Notes: generated by a model not told the origin, from the sequence alone. Counted from the first letter of the stretch, positions 12,044-23,488 are shown. The stretch: 64,000 bases of DNA from Blasia pusilla (GCA_050084515.1 CM114272.1:55676001-55740000), one strand, 5' to 3'. Translations and numbers: made by a program.

Positions 12044-12700
12044 ATGCCCTATGCAAAACCTCATGTGGCACCAAGGTGGTCCACTAAATATGTAGGCGAT
12101 GTGCTCATGAATCTACACGCGGTGCATCCAACAACACTTCCAAGCCAATCCATGCGCGCATTTAATGTGCACTTGTCATCACACGGGACCTCGTATTGCC
12201 CAAAATTGGTATATTCTCCAAAATATATGTTGGAGAACGGGACTGATGCTCCTACAAGTATCGCAAGATGCGCATCATCTCCCAAAACAACATGGACCGG
12301 GAGTCAGCTACCTCATCCAACACTCGATTGGCCTTGACACGGCCAATCTACAATGAACAAATCTATGGTCCCTACCCGCTCCAAGTCCTGCGTCCCCAAG
12401 AATGAAATGTCCCTTGCTAGGGAACTCTCATAACCCTTGATAGCGAGCGCAGAAAAAACAAGTCGTGAAATCAAAGGCGTAATTGCGCCACATGGTGAAG
12501 TGAAGCGAGCCTTGCAACATATCAATCTCAACATACAAGTAATGTTGCAGGTGTACTCTAGCCTGCAAAACAACAGCTAAGCCAATGCTGATCCGTCCAA
12601 AGAGATCCAACACGCGAATACCCTCCTCTGAGATGCACCACACAATCGGGGTGGTGTCCAAAGGGATCATAGTAGCACTCTTCGCTACCTTGGGTTCCTC
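12044..12700 (-). pseudogene. Element A cytosine-5 methyltransferase N-terminal part
   Basis: Shows the SAM-binding motif I VLDLFGRISIGL from about 12613 downward, then YLYVEID, and motif IV as DWPCQGQSS with the Pro-Cys-Gln at 12334-12342. Motif VI is kept as YILENIPIL near 12230, where plant and animal enzymes have ENV. Frames shift several times. The family transfers a methyl group from S-adenosylmethionine to cytosine C5 in DNA; the Cys of PCQ is the catalytic nucleophile. The position between protease and reverse transcriptase is the same in elements C, D, E and F. Confidence 0.8.
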
Positions 12701-13994
12701 GGACTTGTCTCAATCTGATGCAAACGCTTGACTCCACACCGTCTGCACATGCTCATCGGCCAAGCGTTGGAGCTCCTCACTCCAACCCCATAGCAGCAGC
12801 TCTCCTCCAAGGAATGTGGCGGCTACCATAACACTCCTTTCCCTACAAGTCTCACATGCGAGGGTGTGCTCTTCATGGACATGCCCCTCAATCAAATCAG
12901 AAGGCCACGTGATGGTGTTGGTAAATGGTGCTAAAGTCGCCATGTCTCCTGATCGTCGCTCGATCATTCCACCCATGAATCGAATGGGTAAGGAGCTAAG
13001 TAACCCCTTACTGGATTGCCATTTTGGTCTGCAGGACGCTGACTCCTCCCAATAATCCACGGAAAACACCATCGGGTACAACACTGCTCCACCAACCAAG
13101 ACGTCTTAGGACTCTACATCGGTCACAATTGCCTTGGCTCGCACTATGGACTCATCTCTAGGATGTCCTCGGAGAATCCTCACCACGACCTCTTATCAGG
13201 TGATAAACTGTGCGGTACTCGCTCCACCCAAGGATGTCTATATCTTGAATGGAAAACGCTCCACATCGGCCCTCGTGAAAAATGTTGCCTTCCCCAACAT
13301 CAGAGTTTAAGCTCCTGAATTTAACAAGACACGCTGGAGAAAAAACAATCTACTTCTTGGATTCACCTACTAGAGGATCTCTCCCTGATTATCCAACAAC
13401 ACAATACATGGAGTAACCATGGCACGCTGTGTCGCGGATCTAGCGGGCATTTCCGCCATCCTACCAGTCGCAATTACCCATGAATCTGAGGTGGACGGCC
13501 CAAGTATCGGCTTCAAGGGCGATCTATCACCTCCTACAATCACCTCTGAACGTGATGCAAGAACAACATCTCTACGCTCACATAGGGAAGCAGCCAGTGG
13601 GCATCTCGGCCATCCTACCAGTCGCAATCACCCATGAATCTGAGGTGGACGGCCCAAGTATCGGCTTCAAGGGCGATCTATCACCTCCTACAATCACCTC
13701 TGAACGTGATGCAAGAACAACATCTCTACGCTCACATAGGGAAGCAGCCAGCGGGAAAACCTCGACGGGCTTACCTCCCAATGTCATAACATGGGAAGGA
13801 GAAAATAAGGGAGCATAGTACATCATCATGGCCACCCCCAACATCATACTTAACAAATGCTCCTCCAGAGCATCAGCAACAAGAGTCGTTGCGCTCGCTT
13901 CTCCCATCGCCCTTTGTGCCTGCACACCAACACCATCAACTCTCGGGGAACTCTCATCAGGACCCATCGATGGAGTTTTCATCGCCTCAAACAA
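12701..13994 (-). pseudogene. Element A aspartic protease region
   Basis: Minus strand. The active-site loop reads L-L-N-S-G at about 13313-13321, so the catalytic Asp (DSG in D, E and F) is Asn here and the next codons contain a stop. Upstream is the family's conserved lead-in (LAASLCERRDV and MPARSATQRAM). It contains a 154-bp tandem duplication that shifts the frame. The protease would cleave the Gag-Pol polyprotein; this copy cannot. Confidence 0.75.
13444..13751. repeat. 154-bp tandem duplication inside element A protease region
   Basis: Two near-identical units, about 13444-13597 and 13598-13751. For example, GCCATCCTACCAGTCGCAAT occurs at 13455 and again at 13609. The period of 154 is not a multiple of three, so it breaks the reading frame. 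The few differences between units mean it is recent compared with the element. Confidence 0.9.
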
Positions 13995-14099
13995 CGTGAA
14001 AGATTAAGGAACCCTAATGTGTTTCCTGGCTTCCCCCACTGTGGATCCAACTATGTGGTGGCTCTACATATAACAACAACGGAAGCCTCCAACTGGACA

Positions 14100-15720
14100 G
14101 CCGTGCACATCCAGCTAGGATCCTCCATATCTCCTGCCTCTCCATAAGATGTCGATGTCATAGATCCGGCATCTGGTAACCTCAATGCCATAGTGGTAAT
14201 CTCCTATTGTAGCAGCTATATCTGAATAGCCATCCCAGCCTCACACCCAACGTCTCCCTCGATGCGTCTAGATGGTGGAACTCTACCTCCGTAATAGGAA
14301 ACTCCATCACCCCCTCGGAAAAATCTAGCTCCTTGTTCCCCAATAAGACCACCTTGTGCATGACCTCTAGGCCCACTTGGACCGACAACTCTCTTTGGTG
14401 CCCTCTTTGGCCCTCAGTCCGGACGTAACTCAGGGTGTAGGTTGAAATACTTAGCGCGTGTGTGACCATACCTTTGAGAATAGTCACACTCATAAACTCC
14501 TAGTGCAACATCATCTTCTCCATACAGAGACACGCGCCAATGATAATGACAAGTGCAATCGCACTCGTGAAGGGCTCTACCACATGCCCAACCAATAATC
14601 ATAGGCGGGTGCTGCTGAGCCTCATATGCAGGCGCTAGTCTCTAAGGCATGGCCTGAGGGTATCCTCCCTGAGCTCGTGTTGGCCACAAACCTATCTCGG
14701 AATCTACATTGCTGCACTAATGGTGCAAGCAATTGTGGCTGCACTCGCCTATAACGCATGGTGGCTACGCTCTCCTATAACGCATGGTGGCTACGCTCTC
14801 CTTTGACATGTTGCGCTCAATGTTCTCGGCGGTCCTTAAAACATCTCTCAACGTAGGTAAGGTATTCATAAGAAGCACCCCTCCTGCATCGGTGTCCGTA
14901 GGGTTCGTTCCAACATCGTGTACTATGATTGGATAGCCACGGAATCTGTCACCTCTGAGTGACGCTAATCAACCACCGCAAGCGAGTGTAGGCCTCACGC
15001 AAAATCTCACCCGGGCACCTCTAGAAGTCATGGATGCTCCATAAATTCTCTGTTTGTATCCCCAAGTAGCTCGTCCTCAACTCAACAAAGAACTCAACCA
15101 CGCGGTTGAATTTGGGACGAATCTGACTGGATGGTGCAATTGCTCCAATACGAGTTACCCTTCCTAAAACATCACTGGTGGAAGAGAAATAAACCTCTCA
15201 TGGCTCCTCCACCCCATCGGGAAATGGCTCAGTCCATGACATATAATGTGGATCATAGTAGAGTCTCCATGCCTTAATCTCCTAGGCATATCCTTGGGAG
15301 AACTCATGGTAATCGTCCATGGGCGCCCCGTCTAAATGCAGGAACATTCCGTTCCATGCTATCAACGGGTTGAACTCTATGGAGTTTCTATCCCGCTGTG
15401 AGTCACACCAATTTCTAAACTCTGCAATAAAGTCGTGCAACTCTATTTTGCCTAAAGCACCCAAAAACTTATGCGGTCATATACCCCGATCGTCCATCTC
15501 GTACGCCCACCCGATAGGACCACTCAATGTGTGCGATGATGCACTTATAAACTCCTCTATATTCTACCCCTTGTCTGACACATAAGGAGGTCGAGGCGGT
15601 CCCTCATGTGGAGATCCTTGAAACCTCGCACCCCTCCGCGTAAACCCTCTAGAGCTACCCTTAGGTACACCACCTCGCCTCTCCAAGTCCAGAAGGACGA
15701 CGTGATGACACTCGTGCCTC
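14100..15720 (-). pseudogene. Element A Gag remnant
   Basis: Minus strand. The capsid part holds KIELHDFIAEFRNWCDSQR and DDYHEFSQGYA (about 15464-15282), matching element E at 51780-51930. A zinc-knuckle remnant YSQRYGHTRAKYF is near 14450, where both outer Cys codons of the second knuckle are altered. A 26-bp unit is repeated twice at about 14747-14798. Gag would package element RNA into particles. It is heavily broken. Confidence 0.7.
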
Positions 15721-16341
15721 TCTCACGCTATTACTCTTAACCTCGTGAGTAATCACTCAATCACTCAATCACTCAATCTAACATACGACACTCAGTCTAC
15801 ACTCTCTCACTAAGACATGTGATGTGCCGCAACAAGCAGCGTAGTGCGGAAAATCAACTATTGTCCTATCATCTCATCAACAAGACATACCCTCAACTCT
15901 CGACAACACACATAAGTCTATGTTTCTTTAATCCATACATCAATGATGCTCTCAGCATCCATACGAATCCCTATATCCCCAAAGAACTGACCAATAATTG
16001 GAATTCCCTAACACATGCAGGGCAAAAGACCAAAATGAGGAACTTGACAACAAATGTCCATGTCGCTCCTTAGCAACTGCAAATCTTGACCCCAACTCAA
16101 TCGTGAAGAGACAAACTCCTCCAAATAGCACGTCATATTCCGCTGGTACTAACAATGCTCAAATCTCATGGATGTGCGCTGCGGGTTTACCAGTACGTTG
16201 CGGCATTGGCACAAAACGGCTACAAATGGCACGGCACTCAGGAATGGGATGTGGTACTCTTCGGCATATCCTCCTCGATACCAAAACACACGCTCTGCCC
16301 TAATGATGGTGCAGCTCTGCGATCAAGACGGTGTGGTATGG
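15721..16341 (-). other. Element A 5' leader
   Basis: Matches the leader of element E (50840-51430) in reverse complement, for example TTGGGGTCAAGATTTGCA. Short frames are conserved between the two, including TIELGSRFA, but none is long enough to claim as a protein. The junction with the LTR-end repeat of element B is at 16341/16342. The bases right after it do not match the usual tRNA-Met primer site. Confidence 0.6.
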
Positions 16342-16480
16342 TGTCGTGCGCATACACATCGCTACACAACATACATCGTTGTCACCGAACACACACACAA
16401 ACACGCACGATCCCATGCTAACTCATGGCATCCAAACAACAAGACAAGAAGTACCAAAATATCTCCAATCGCCCCCCTAG
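16342..16480 (-). repeat. Element B terminal repeat and polypurine tract
   Basis: On the minus strand, the purine tract CTAGGGGGGCGAT (16468-16480) is followed by TGGAGATATTTTGG and about 127 bp ending GCGCACGACA at 16342. The repeat equals the pre-LTR repeat of element A. No U3-containing LTR follows it here. The same purine tract form is seen at 25760-25768 and 40002-40012. Confidence 0.7.
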
Positions 16481-16655
16481 CTGGTGGTTAGGTCCTTGTA
16501 ACTCGTGATAGCCATCTATCCCTACCTACCATGACATACATCTCTCAGACGCTAAGAGCAAGAAGGCCGGGTGCTCATGTGGCCCCATCGTTAGTCGCCT
16601 TCCTGTCATCCATGTCACAGAAAAAGTCGGGATCAAAACCTATCTAGTATCTCCT

Positions 16656-18172
16656 CTATGTACATCAGGGATACATCCATCATCCCCGAGGATATCTAGT
16701 GAGAGGTGGCGTCAGACATGCCATATGCCAACCTCTCGCACAACCATCACAGACTAGCATCGTGGCCGCACCACGAGCAGAACCACACAACATACAACGC
16801 AAGCCTGCAGGAACTACTGCTAAGCTCAAATCCACTATACCATCAATATTAGGAAGGTGACATGGTGCACAATTACGCACATGGTCCTTCCATACCATAC
16901 CATCGCGTCCCTCCAGCAAGAGAACACCAGATGGCAAAATGTCATGCACTCTCAGCATAGTGCGCCATGCACTCACATCCAATCGTCGGTGCCGTCTGCT
17001 GCAAGTAGACATAATCTCCCTGATGAAACCTCCGGATAGTTGGTCGATAACCACCACCCCGAATAGTCGCATACCTCAACATATCCCGATGTTGCGCAAT
17101 CGCCAAGTTCTCGAACGCCATGGGCATCACTCTACAAAATAACTCAGCCCTTTGAGAACATGCTCGCACCCATACATTTGGGTCATCAAGATCCAGCACC
17201 TCACCACCATCTCGATGAATGGCCGCAGGTAAATCTGGCTCTCGGCCATAAAGTAGCAAGTACGGTGAAAAAGACGCTTAGGATGCCTGCCTGTTGAATC
17301 TATATCCCATTGCCAACCATGAAATTGGAAGTCCCAATCTCCTAGGTGACCTCTTTGCAAGCCATACTTGCATAAACCCCTCTTCACTGTCTGCGCAACT
17401 CTCTCCGCTAATCCATCCGCATCGGGATGATCTCGTGAAGTCGTACGATGGTCGATGAGCGCCTGGTCACACAAGGCTTGGAACTCACCGCGAAACCCGG
17501 TACCCTGGTCTGTCAACACCTTAGCCGGTGCACCATAATGACTCAACACTCTGTCAAGGAAGGCATAAGCTACTCCCTCACTCGCTTTGTCAGGCAATGC
17601 AACCAACTCGATACACTTCGAGAAGTGCTCGATCATCACCAACACATAACGATTGTGACGCTCCGTCAAAGGCAAAGATCCTGCAAAATCCAAACTACAT
17701 CTATACCCTAAGCCCATGATCGGTAATGGATGCAACTGTGGAGTCGGAGCATTGAACGATGCTCGGACCCGATCACACACCATGCACCTGGCAACAAACT
17801 GCTGAACGCCGGCCCATGCATGCCTGGCGCCAAAGAATATCGAATCTAGAGCAAGTTGTACGTCCGCTTCACCCCAAAGTGACCCAACTCCTCGTGGGCA
17901 TGCTGCACTAGTCGTGCTCTCTGCAAAGGATGCGGCACTACACGTACTATGCCATCCTCCCAAACCCTCAAAACATGTGTCCCCTCCCAACGGAACCGTC
18001 TAGCCCGCTGTAGGATCCGATCCCGCTCTCTAGCATCCACGGTGCTCGCAACGTTGCCAGTACGAAGGTACTCCAAGACTATCATCATGAATATCTTTGC
18101 CACTTGTCGTCTCCTCACTGGCCTCGGGATCCAAGGACTCTCCACTAGACCTCGCCATCGAAGTCTCCACAC
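16656..18172 (-). pseudogene. Element B integrase with C-terminal PHD finger
   Basis: The integrase is fairly well kept. It has the zinc-binding HAHEELGHFGVKRTY and CMVCDRVRA, the core with SLDFAGSLP (first Asp), VLTDQGTGFRGEF (second Asp) and GLAERVAQ (Glu), then the GDYVYLQQ and MVWKDHVRNCAPCHLPN blocks. The PHD finger (16796 down to 16656) starts RCMLCG, then LVCDGCARGWHMACLTPPL, and ends W-M-Y-P-stop-C-T. One final Cys codon is now Tyr and two TGA stops lie in the last part; element D has CGA at the first. The fold is C4HC3. PHD fingers usually read histone H3 tails, so it may steer integration. Confidence 0.85.
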
Positions 18173-19714
18173 TCATGCTCTCCATAGCAAACACGCCTAA
18201 ATAGGCTGACGCGTGCCATCCTGGCACCGACTCCTCATCACTCTCTCCATGCCATCGAGCTCTTGTCACATCTCACTGACTCGGGCATGGGTTACGACTC
18301 AACCCATTTGTATCCAAGTTGAGCGTCCCAGGTCTATGTACCACGTGCAAATCATACTTCTGCAACAATAGAGCCCATCTCGCAAGCTTCCCTGTAAGCT
18401 TGTCGGACTCCATCAACCACTTCAGTGGTTGATGATCAATGATGATGGTAAAGGGGTTTCCGAATAAGTAACACTTGAAATGCGCGATAGCCCACACCGT
18501 TGCCAAGCACTCACCCTCATACGAGCTGTACTTTGCCTCTGCAGCGTTGTTCGAGCGGTTAGCGTAAGCCACCACGAACTCTCTATCCTCATCATCATGT
18601 TGGGTGAGCACCGCTCCAAGCCCCAACATGCTCCAATCGTGTGCAACTGGTAAGCACACCCCTTGATCGGTCTCCTCAAGATGGGCGCGTACGTCAACCT
18701 GTCCTTGAGCAAGTGAAATGCTCATCCCCCCAGTGCCACTCGTAATCCACCTTGTTCAGCAAGGTCAGCGGCTTCGCAATCGAATTGAATCCCTTGACGT
18801 ATCGCCGATAGAAGTTTGCCAAAACCATGAATGCGCGAACACACTCCACGTGTAGGGCGTGGAATGCGTGAGATAGCCTCTACCTTCGTCTGCTGAACAC
18901 CAAGGCCGCCTGGGTATATTGTATGACCCAAGTACTCAATCTGGTCATAGAAGAACTTGCACTTGTATGGATGTAGCTTCAGCCCATGTAATTGCAATCG
19001 TCGAAACACCTCCTCTAGATGTCGCTCTTGCTCCTCAACCGTGGTGCTAACGATTACGATGTCATCAATATAACACCTAGCAAAATCGAGACCATCCAAG
19101 ATCCTATCCATGACCCTCTGAAACTCAGCCGGGGCATTCTTCAACCCAAATGGTAAGAACCGCCATTGGTAAAAACAATCCTTCGCGTGAGGATCGATGC
19201 CCCAAAATGTCGTCTTCCGCCTGTCCTCCAATCTGATAGGTAGCTAATGGTATCCGGCTCGGAAATCCAATGAACTGAAGACCTTTGCGTGACCAATCGC
19301 ATCAAAGATCTCCTCAGGGGTAGGCATGGCATACGTATCGGACTTTGTCTGCCGATTGATAGGTTGGTAATCCCCACACATCCGCCTATCCGTCCAGTTG
19401 CCATGCACATCCTTCTTGGCAAGCATGACAGTGGCAGATGCATACTCCCCATGCGACATCTCTACTAGTCCTGCTCCGACCAAGTCCTGGCTCCTACTCT
19501 GAATCAGAGCCCTCTCCATATCATTGTATCTGTAGGGTCGTCGGAAGATCGGCGTATCACTCGACAACTCAATGCGGATCCCCGGTCCCTTCAACGTACC
19601 CAAATCCTCCATGCTAAACGCAAAGCAGCTCCTATAACTCGTGAGGAACTGATGTATTTGGCGCCGCTCTCCTCCTCTCAACTTAGGGCCCATATTTGGC
19701 TCCCAAGTCTCCAT
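18173..19714 (-). pseudogene. Element B reverse transcriptase and RNase H
   Basis: Reverse transcriptase starts METWEPNMGPKLRGGE (19714). It includes a lead-in Q-S-R-S-Q-D-L-V-G-A-G-L-V-E-M-S-H-G-E-Y block, FLPFGLKNAPAEFQRVMDRI and CYIDDIVI, then the thumb with LGHTIYPGGLG. RNase H (18725-18273) has VVAYANRSNNAAEAKYSSYE and DHQPLKWLMESD, and a final DTNGLSRNP block. Two or more frameshifts separate the parts. It is colinear with elements A, C and D. Confidence 0.88.
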
Positions 19715-20502
19715 CGTGACTACGGTAGGACTCTCCGACGCGGGTATCGGTGGTTGCTATGGTGCAACCTCGTCTTGAACAACAACACTCGACCGCTCTC
19801 CTGCAGCCAACTGCAAACTCTGATCTCCTCCACGTGCAGTGCCCGAAACCACGCTCGATGCTGTGGCTATTGTCTCCTGGCGTGCCTACAAAACATCCCA
19901 AAAAGTCCAAGGGTGTCTCTCCCGATCTCCCCTAGTACGGAGATCTCCTCGGGTCACGCCCCCAGCCACAGCCTGCACCGTCTCGGTAGGCATGGGGCTC
20001 ACCAACGCAACTGCTGTGATCTGTCACGATCTCATACGACGCTCCTCAGCCACTCCCAAGCTAAGGATCCATGTTAAGCAGTTTAGGTCCATCGCCTGAC
20101 CCAAGACATGGGATCCTGATGCCTCTGACACACACGCTACTGTCGTCACTCGTGTGGGAAATCCCATCGCTCGCTCTCTCTCATTGGCGTTGGGCTCCAC
20201 CAACCGCTGAACCTGGTCATCCCAAACCAAGCCAGGACCGGCCTCCTTGTATGCATAGGAGGCGGGAAAACTCAAAAACGTGGGCAAGGCTGCCCGCGGC
20301 CTGCCTACCCTGTTGACCACACTCAACGGTGGTCGATCATCGTGCCTCATTGCCTATGATCGGCGACCTGGATCCAGAATGAAATCGTCTAACAAATGGG
20401 AGGGGGGCTCCACTCTCGCATACGCCCTCCGTAACACCGCATGGGGCACCAAGTTGGTCCACCATTGACGCGGGCGATGGGCTCTAGAACCTACACTCGC
20501 CG
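19715..20502 (-). pseudogene. Element B methyltransferase C-terminal part and linker
   Basis: From 20502 down: motif VIII-like HRPRQWWTNLVP, a variable stretch, then ERERAMGFPTRVTT and ASGSHVLGQAMDLNCL, matching the end of DNMT3-type enzymes. A poorly conserved linker leads to the reverse transcriptase at 19714. The N-terminal half with motifs I, IV and VI is cut off by the inverted junction with element F. Confidence 0.75.
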
Positions 20503-21200
20503 CCACAATGGTGTACCGTGCTCCGCTATTTTCTACTTCCAATCTTATGACATTGGGAGGTACGCGTGCCGTGGTGTTTTGGCTGGCCGCTATGCTATGT
20601 GAGCATGGAGTTGCAGTTCCTGCATCACATTCTGAGGTGATGGACCTAATCTTGGAGCGGATTCTTCGGCCGTCCACGTCAGATTCATCGCACGTTGCGG
20701 CTGCTAGGATGACAGAGATGCCCGCTAGACCCGCGATAGAGCATGCCATGGCTTCTCCTGCTGTTATGGTGCTAGATAATCGGGAAGAGGTCTTCTTATT
20801 GGTGATTCTTGGAGTTACAACTTTTATTTCGTAGCGCGTCTTATTGGATTCAGGAGCGCAACCCCTGATATTGGGGAAAACGTCATATAGAGGATTGGGC
20901 TTGACGAGAGCCGATGGGGAGCATTGTCCATTCAGAATACATACATCCTTAGGTGGAGCGAGTACCACACAATAAATCACCTGAAAGGAGGTCGTGGTAA
21001 GAATTTGTTTTGGACATCCTACAGATGAGTCCGTGGTGCGAGCCAAGGCGAAAATGACTGATGTAGAGTCTTACGACGGCTTGGTTGGTGGAGCAGTGTT
21101 ATACTTGATGGGGTTTTCCTTGGATTACTGGGAGGAGTTAGTGTCCTATACACCAGGATGGCAGTCAGGTGATGGGCCTAGTGATTTGCCTGAGGGACAT
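20503..21200 (+). pseudogene. Element F aspartic protease region
   Basis: Plus strand. The conserved lead-in AAMLCEHGVAVPAS and EMPARPAIEHAM is followed by the active-site string LLDSGAQPLILG, with DSG at 20847-20855. A TAG stop lies just upstream where element E has CAG, a C-to-T change. Then come the flap-side block CPFRI and a spacer with VGGAVLYLMGFS. The protease would mature the polyprotein. It is broken by at least one stop and a frameshift. Confidence 0.8.
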
Positions 21201-21379
21201 GTCCATACACAGGATACACCCGCTCTTGACATTTCTATGGAGGGGAGTGTCATGGGGCTGCATCTGTCCGTGGAGGAGAGGTGCCACTTTGGGGCTCGAC
21301 TGAAAAGCTTCGACGCTTAGCCACTAAGCATCTGTAGACCGCGTGGAGCGAGACGTTTGCACTAGAGCGTGACGGGTTA

Positions 21380-22051
21380 GAGGGACTCGAGATAGTCGAG
21401 AGTGCTATGATGATGCCCTTGGACACCACACCCATTGTGTGGCTAATCCGAGAGGAGGATATTCGGGTGTTGGATCTCTTTGGAGGGATCAGCACTGGGT
21501 TAGCTCCATTTTTTATGGCAGGAGTACACGTGCAGTGATACGTGTATGTGGAGATTGATGATGTTGCGAGGCGGCCTTCACTTCATCATGTGGCATTTTC
21601 CGATTTGTTGTCTCTGTCCGCCATTTAGGGCTACCAGAGTTCCCTACCGAGGGATATTTCATTGCTGGGGGCAGAGGACTTGGAGCGTGTAGGGACCATA
21701 GACTTAGTCATTGCTCGTTGGCCGTGTTAGGGCCAATTGAGTGCTGGACAAGATAGCGGGTTAGCTGACACTTGGTTGAGGTTGTTTTGGGAGATGATAC
21801 GGATCTTGCAATATTTATATTAGCATCAGCCTCGTTCTCCCCCATACATATTGGAGAATCTGCCGATTCTCGTTGATTCGAGGTCCCGCATGGTGACGAG
21901 TGCATATTATGTGCGCGTATGGATCCGCCCGATAATGTTTTTATATGCGGCGAGTGTAGGTTGTAAAGCACATCGCCTGCGTATTTGGTAGACCAACTTG
22001 GTACCACACGAGGTGTAGCGGAGGGCATATGCCAGGGTGGAGCGCCTCTCT
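21380..22051 (+). pseudogene. Element F cytosine-5 methyltransferase, motifs I-VIII
   Basis: Plus strand. Motif I VLDLFGGISTGL starts at 21467, followed by YVYVEIDD. Motif IV reads R-W-P-C-stop-G-Q near 21720, where CAG has become TAG right after the catalytic Cys. Motif VI is PYILENLPI near 21845, and motif VIII is HRLRIWWTNLVP near 21980. The domain resumes at 35352 with its last motif. The motif VIII form with His-Arg-x-Arg and two aromatics is typical of DNMT3, not of DNMT1 or CMT. Confidence 0.8.
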
Positions 22052-22444
22052 GACATACAAAGTACAATCCCATGTTTTTCCATATGTGATGATAGGAAGA
22101 ATCACCGGAGTTGGATATTGCATGATCTGGTTCATGAATACCTCCCAAAAATGATAAACTAAATAGCGAGTGAACCAGTGCCTATCTACAAATAGTACCT
22201 TGACATGTTAGGATTGAGGAAAGGAAAGTCGAGCACAACTCGTGCTCCATCCCTATCCATGTTTGACACACATTCTCTACTCTCCTCAATAATGGGTTTT
22301 GGCGGAATTATTCTCCCAAGAGGGGTAATCCACTCTCATTGGGAAAATAGCAAGCCAAAATATTTACTATTTTAGTATGACTAAACTCTTCTAAGGTGAC
22401 AAGCCTCTCATCTCCACACACGCCTCACTTTAGAAACCTCTCTA
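22052..22444. mobile_element. 1.3-kb LTR-like element, copy 3, first piece
   Basis: Matches 27589-28010 of copy 2, starting at GACATACAAAGTACAATCCC and ending at the chromovirus LTR at 22445. The first 310 bp of the repeat are missing. The other pieces of this copy are 24986-25180 and 35232-35351. Confidence 0.75.
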
Positions 22445-23475
22445 TGTCGTGCGCCTACTCTCCTTGAACGTTAATCTTGTTTGTTGCGGAAGCGTGCGTT
22501 CAGTAGGTCACGCTCTCAACGCTGATTTGCATCCAAACACGCACTTTGGTTAGTCGGGTCTTGGATCAATCTGCGGGATTACTTTTCGAGTTCTCGTCTC
22601 AGACTCTTATCAAGCTCAACCTTCCTAGTTTCGCGGTTTACAACACCGGCAAATCTCGAAAGACTTGGGACAGACTTTCTGGTCAGTTCAGGAACCTGAA
22701 ACGGCGTTTTGCGCCTAGCGGTTCCAACAGTCCGATGGACATCCAATGATTTCCTCACCAAGACTTGCACGAAGTGAATTTCGGTTTGGAATCCAAGTGT
22801 GGCGTACAAAGTCCACTCCCTTGGATCAGGTTTGGATTTTTGGGTTCCGCGCCAAACTCCCGTTCCATCCCGTGCCTGTGAAACGCCGTTTGGCGCCCAA
22901 AGTGGGGTTTCGTTTCCCGAGATGTCTCAAAGGAGGTCCTCCCTTACTAGTACTTCTGGGGATCTCAGGGGGCCCCCTAAATTTAGGGAAAGACACCCGG
23001 GCCTCTCCAATTGGCCCTCAACCCGATTGCTCTCTCAATCGTTTTCGGCCAATATCTCAGCCTGTACTTATGCGTTTGCTGAGATCTTTGGTGCGTTGGA
23101 AGTGTCTCAAGATCAGCTTTCGAATGCACCCTTACTTGTCCCGAACTCATTTTGGAGCTCAACGTTATGGTCCTAATCACAGTCAGATTCTCCCAAACGC
23201 TAGTCGTATTCCAAACTGGTTCTCACCTCTTTGGCAACCCACCTCCCAAGACTCAACTCATCTCAAGTCTCGGCTCGCGTTTGGTCTAGGTTTCCTGGTT
23301 GCGACCACTAAAGCATGAAACGCACAACTCTGTTCCGCGTTTCGTCTCTTAGACTTTTCCAAGAGACTCATCCAAACGCCTCTCCAAAGCGCAAACCTCG
23401 CAGCGTGAGTTCCTTTGAGTTCTGATGTTTCGCTTGGCGCCTATTTGGTGTTGTTTGGTTATGAGGGTCGCGACA
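22445..23475 (-). repeat. Chromovirus 3' LTR
   Basis: 1,031 bp. On the minus strand it starts TGTCGCGACCCTC (23475) and ends AGGCGCACGACA (22445), with TG and CA ends and a purine tract AAGGAGGGGTGAG right upstream at 23476-23488. Open frames inside it, up to 190 codons, are chance: both strands are open because the sequence lacks stops, and no domain is visible. Confidence 0.85.
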
Positions 23476-23488
23476 CTCACCCCTCCTT

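Larger units (their letters stand above)
5964..16341 (-). mobile_element. M-family Ty3/gypsy element A (decayed, with methyltransferase and PHD modules)
   Basis: Reading on the minus strand from 16341 down: leader, Gag, protease, methyltransferase (split by an insertion at 10763-12043), reverse transcriptase, RNase H, integrase, PHD finger, polypurine-like tract, a repeat of the LTR end, and the 3' LTR. The 5' LTR is missing: its leader joins directly to the terminal repeat of element B at 16342, which looks like recombination between two copies. Many stops and frameshifts make it inactive. Confidence 0.85.
16342..20502 (-). mobile_element. M-family Ty3/gypsy element B (5'-truncated)
   Basis: Minus strand from 20502 down: methyltransferase motifs VIII-X, reverse transcriptase, RNase H, integrase, PHD finger, polypurine tract and the terminal repeat ending CGCACGACA at 16342. 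It lacks Gag, protease and most of the methyltransferase. At about 20503 it meets element F head to head, and at 16342 it runs straight into the leader of element A. Both junctions look like rearrangements, not clean insertions. Confidence 0.8.
20503..22051 (+). mobile_element. M-family element F, piece 1 (protease and methyltransferase)
   Basis: Plus-strand piece of the oldest element in the nest. It continues at 35352-37494 and then at 48808-49442. It starts head to head with element B inside the protease lead-in. At 22052 it is broken by the third copy of the 1.3-kb LTR-like element, with about 180 bp of methyltransferase lost at the break. Gag and the 5' LTR are absent. Confidence 0.8.

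Noticed and set aside
16656-16796. Chromodomain at the end of the M-family integrase
   Set aside because: The Cys/His spacing is that of a PHD finger; the chromodomain signature occurs only in the separate chromovirus at 24169-24985.
20354-21046. 230-codon minus-strand open frame
   Set aside because: Mixes the methyltransferase end of element B with the antisense of the element F protease across a head-to-head junction.
22746-23318. 190-codon plus-strand open frame
   Set aside because: Lies entirely inside the chromovirus LTR, antisense to it, without any domain.
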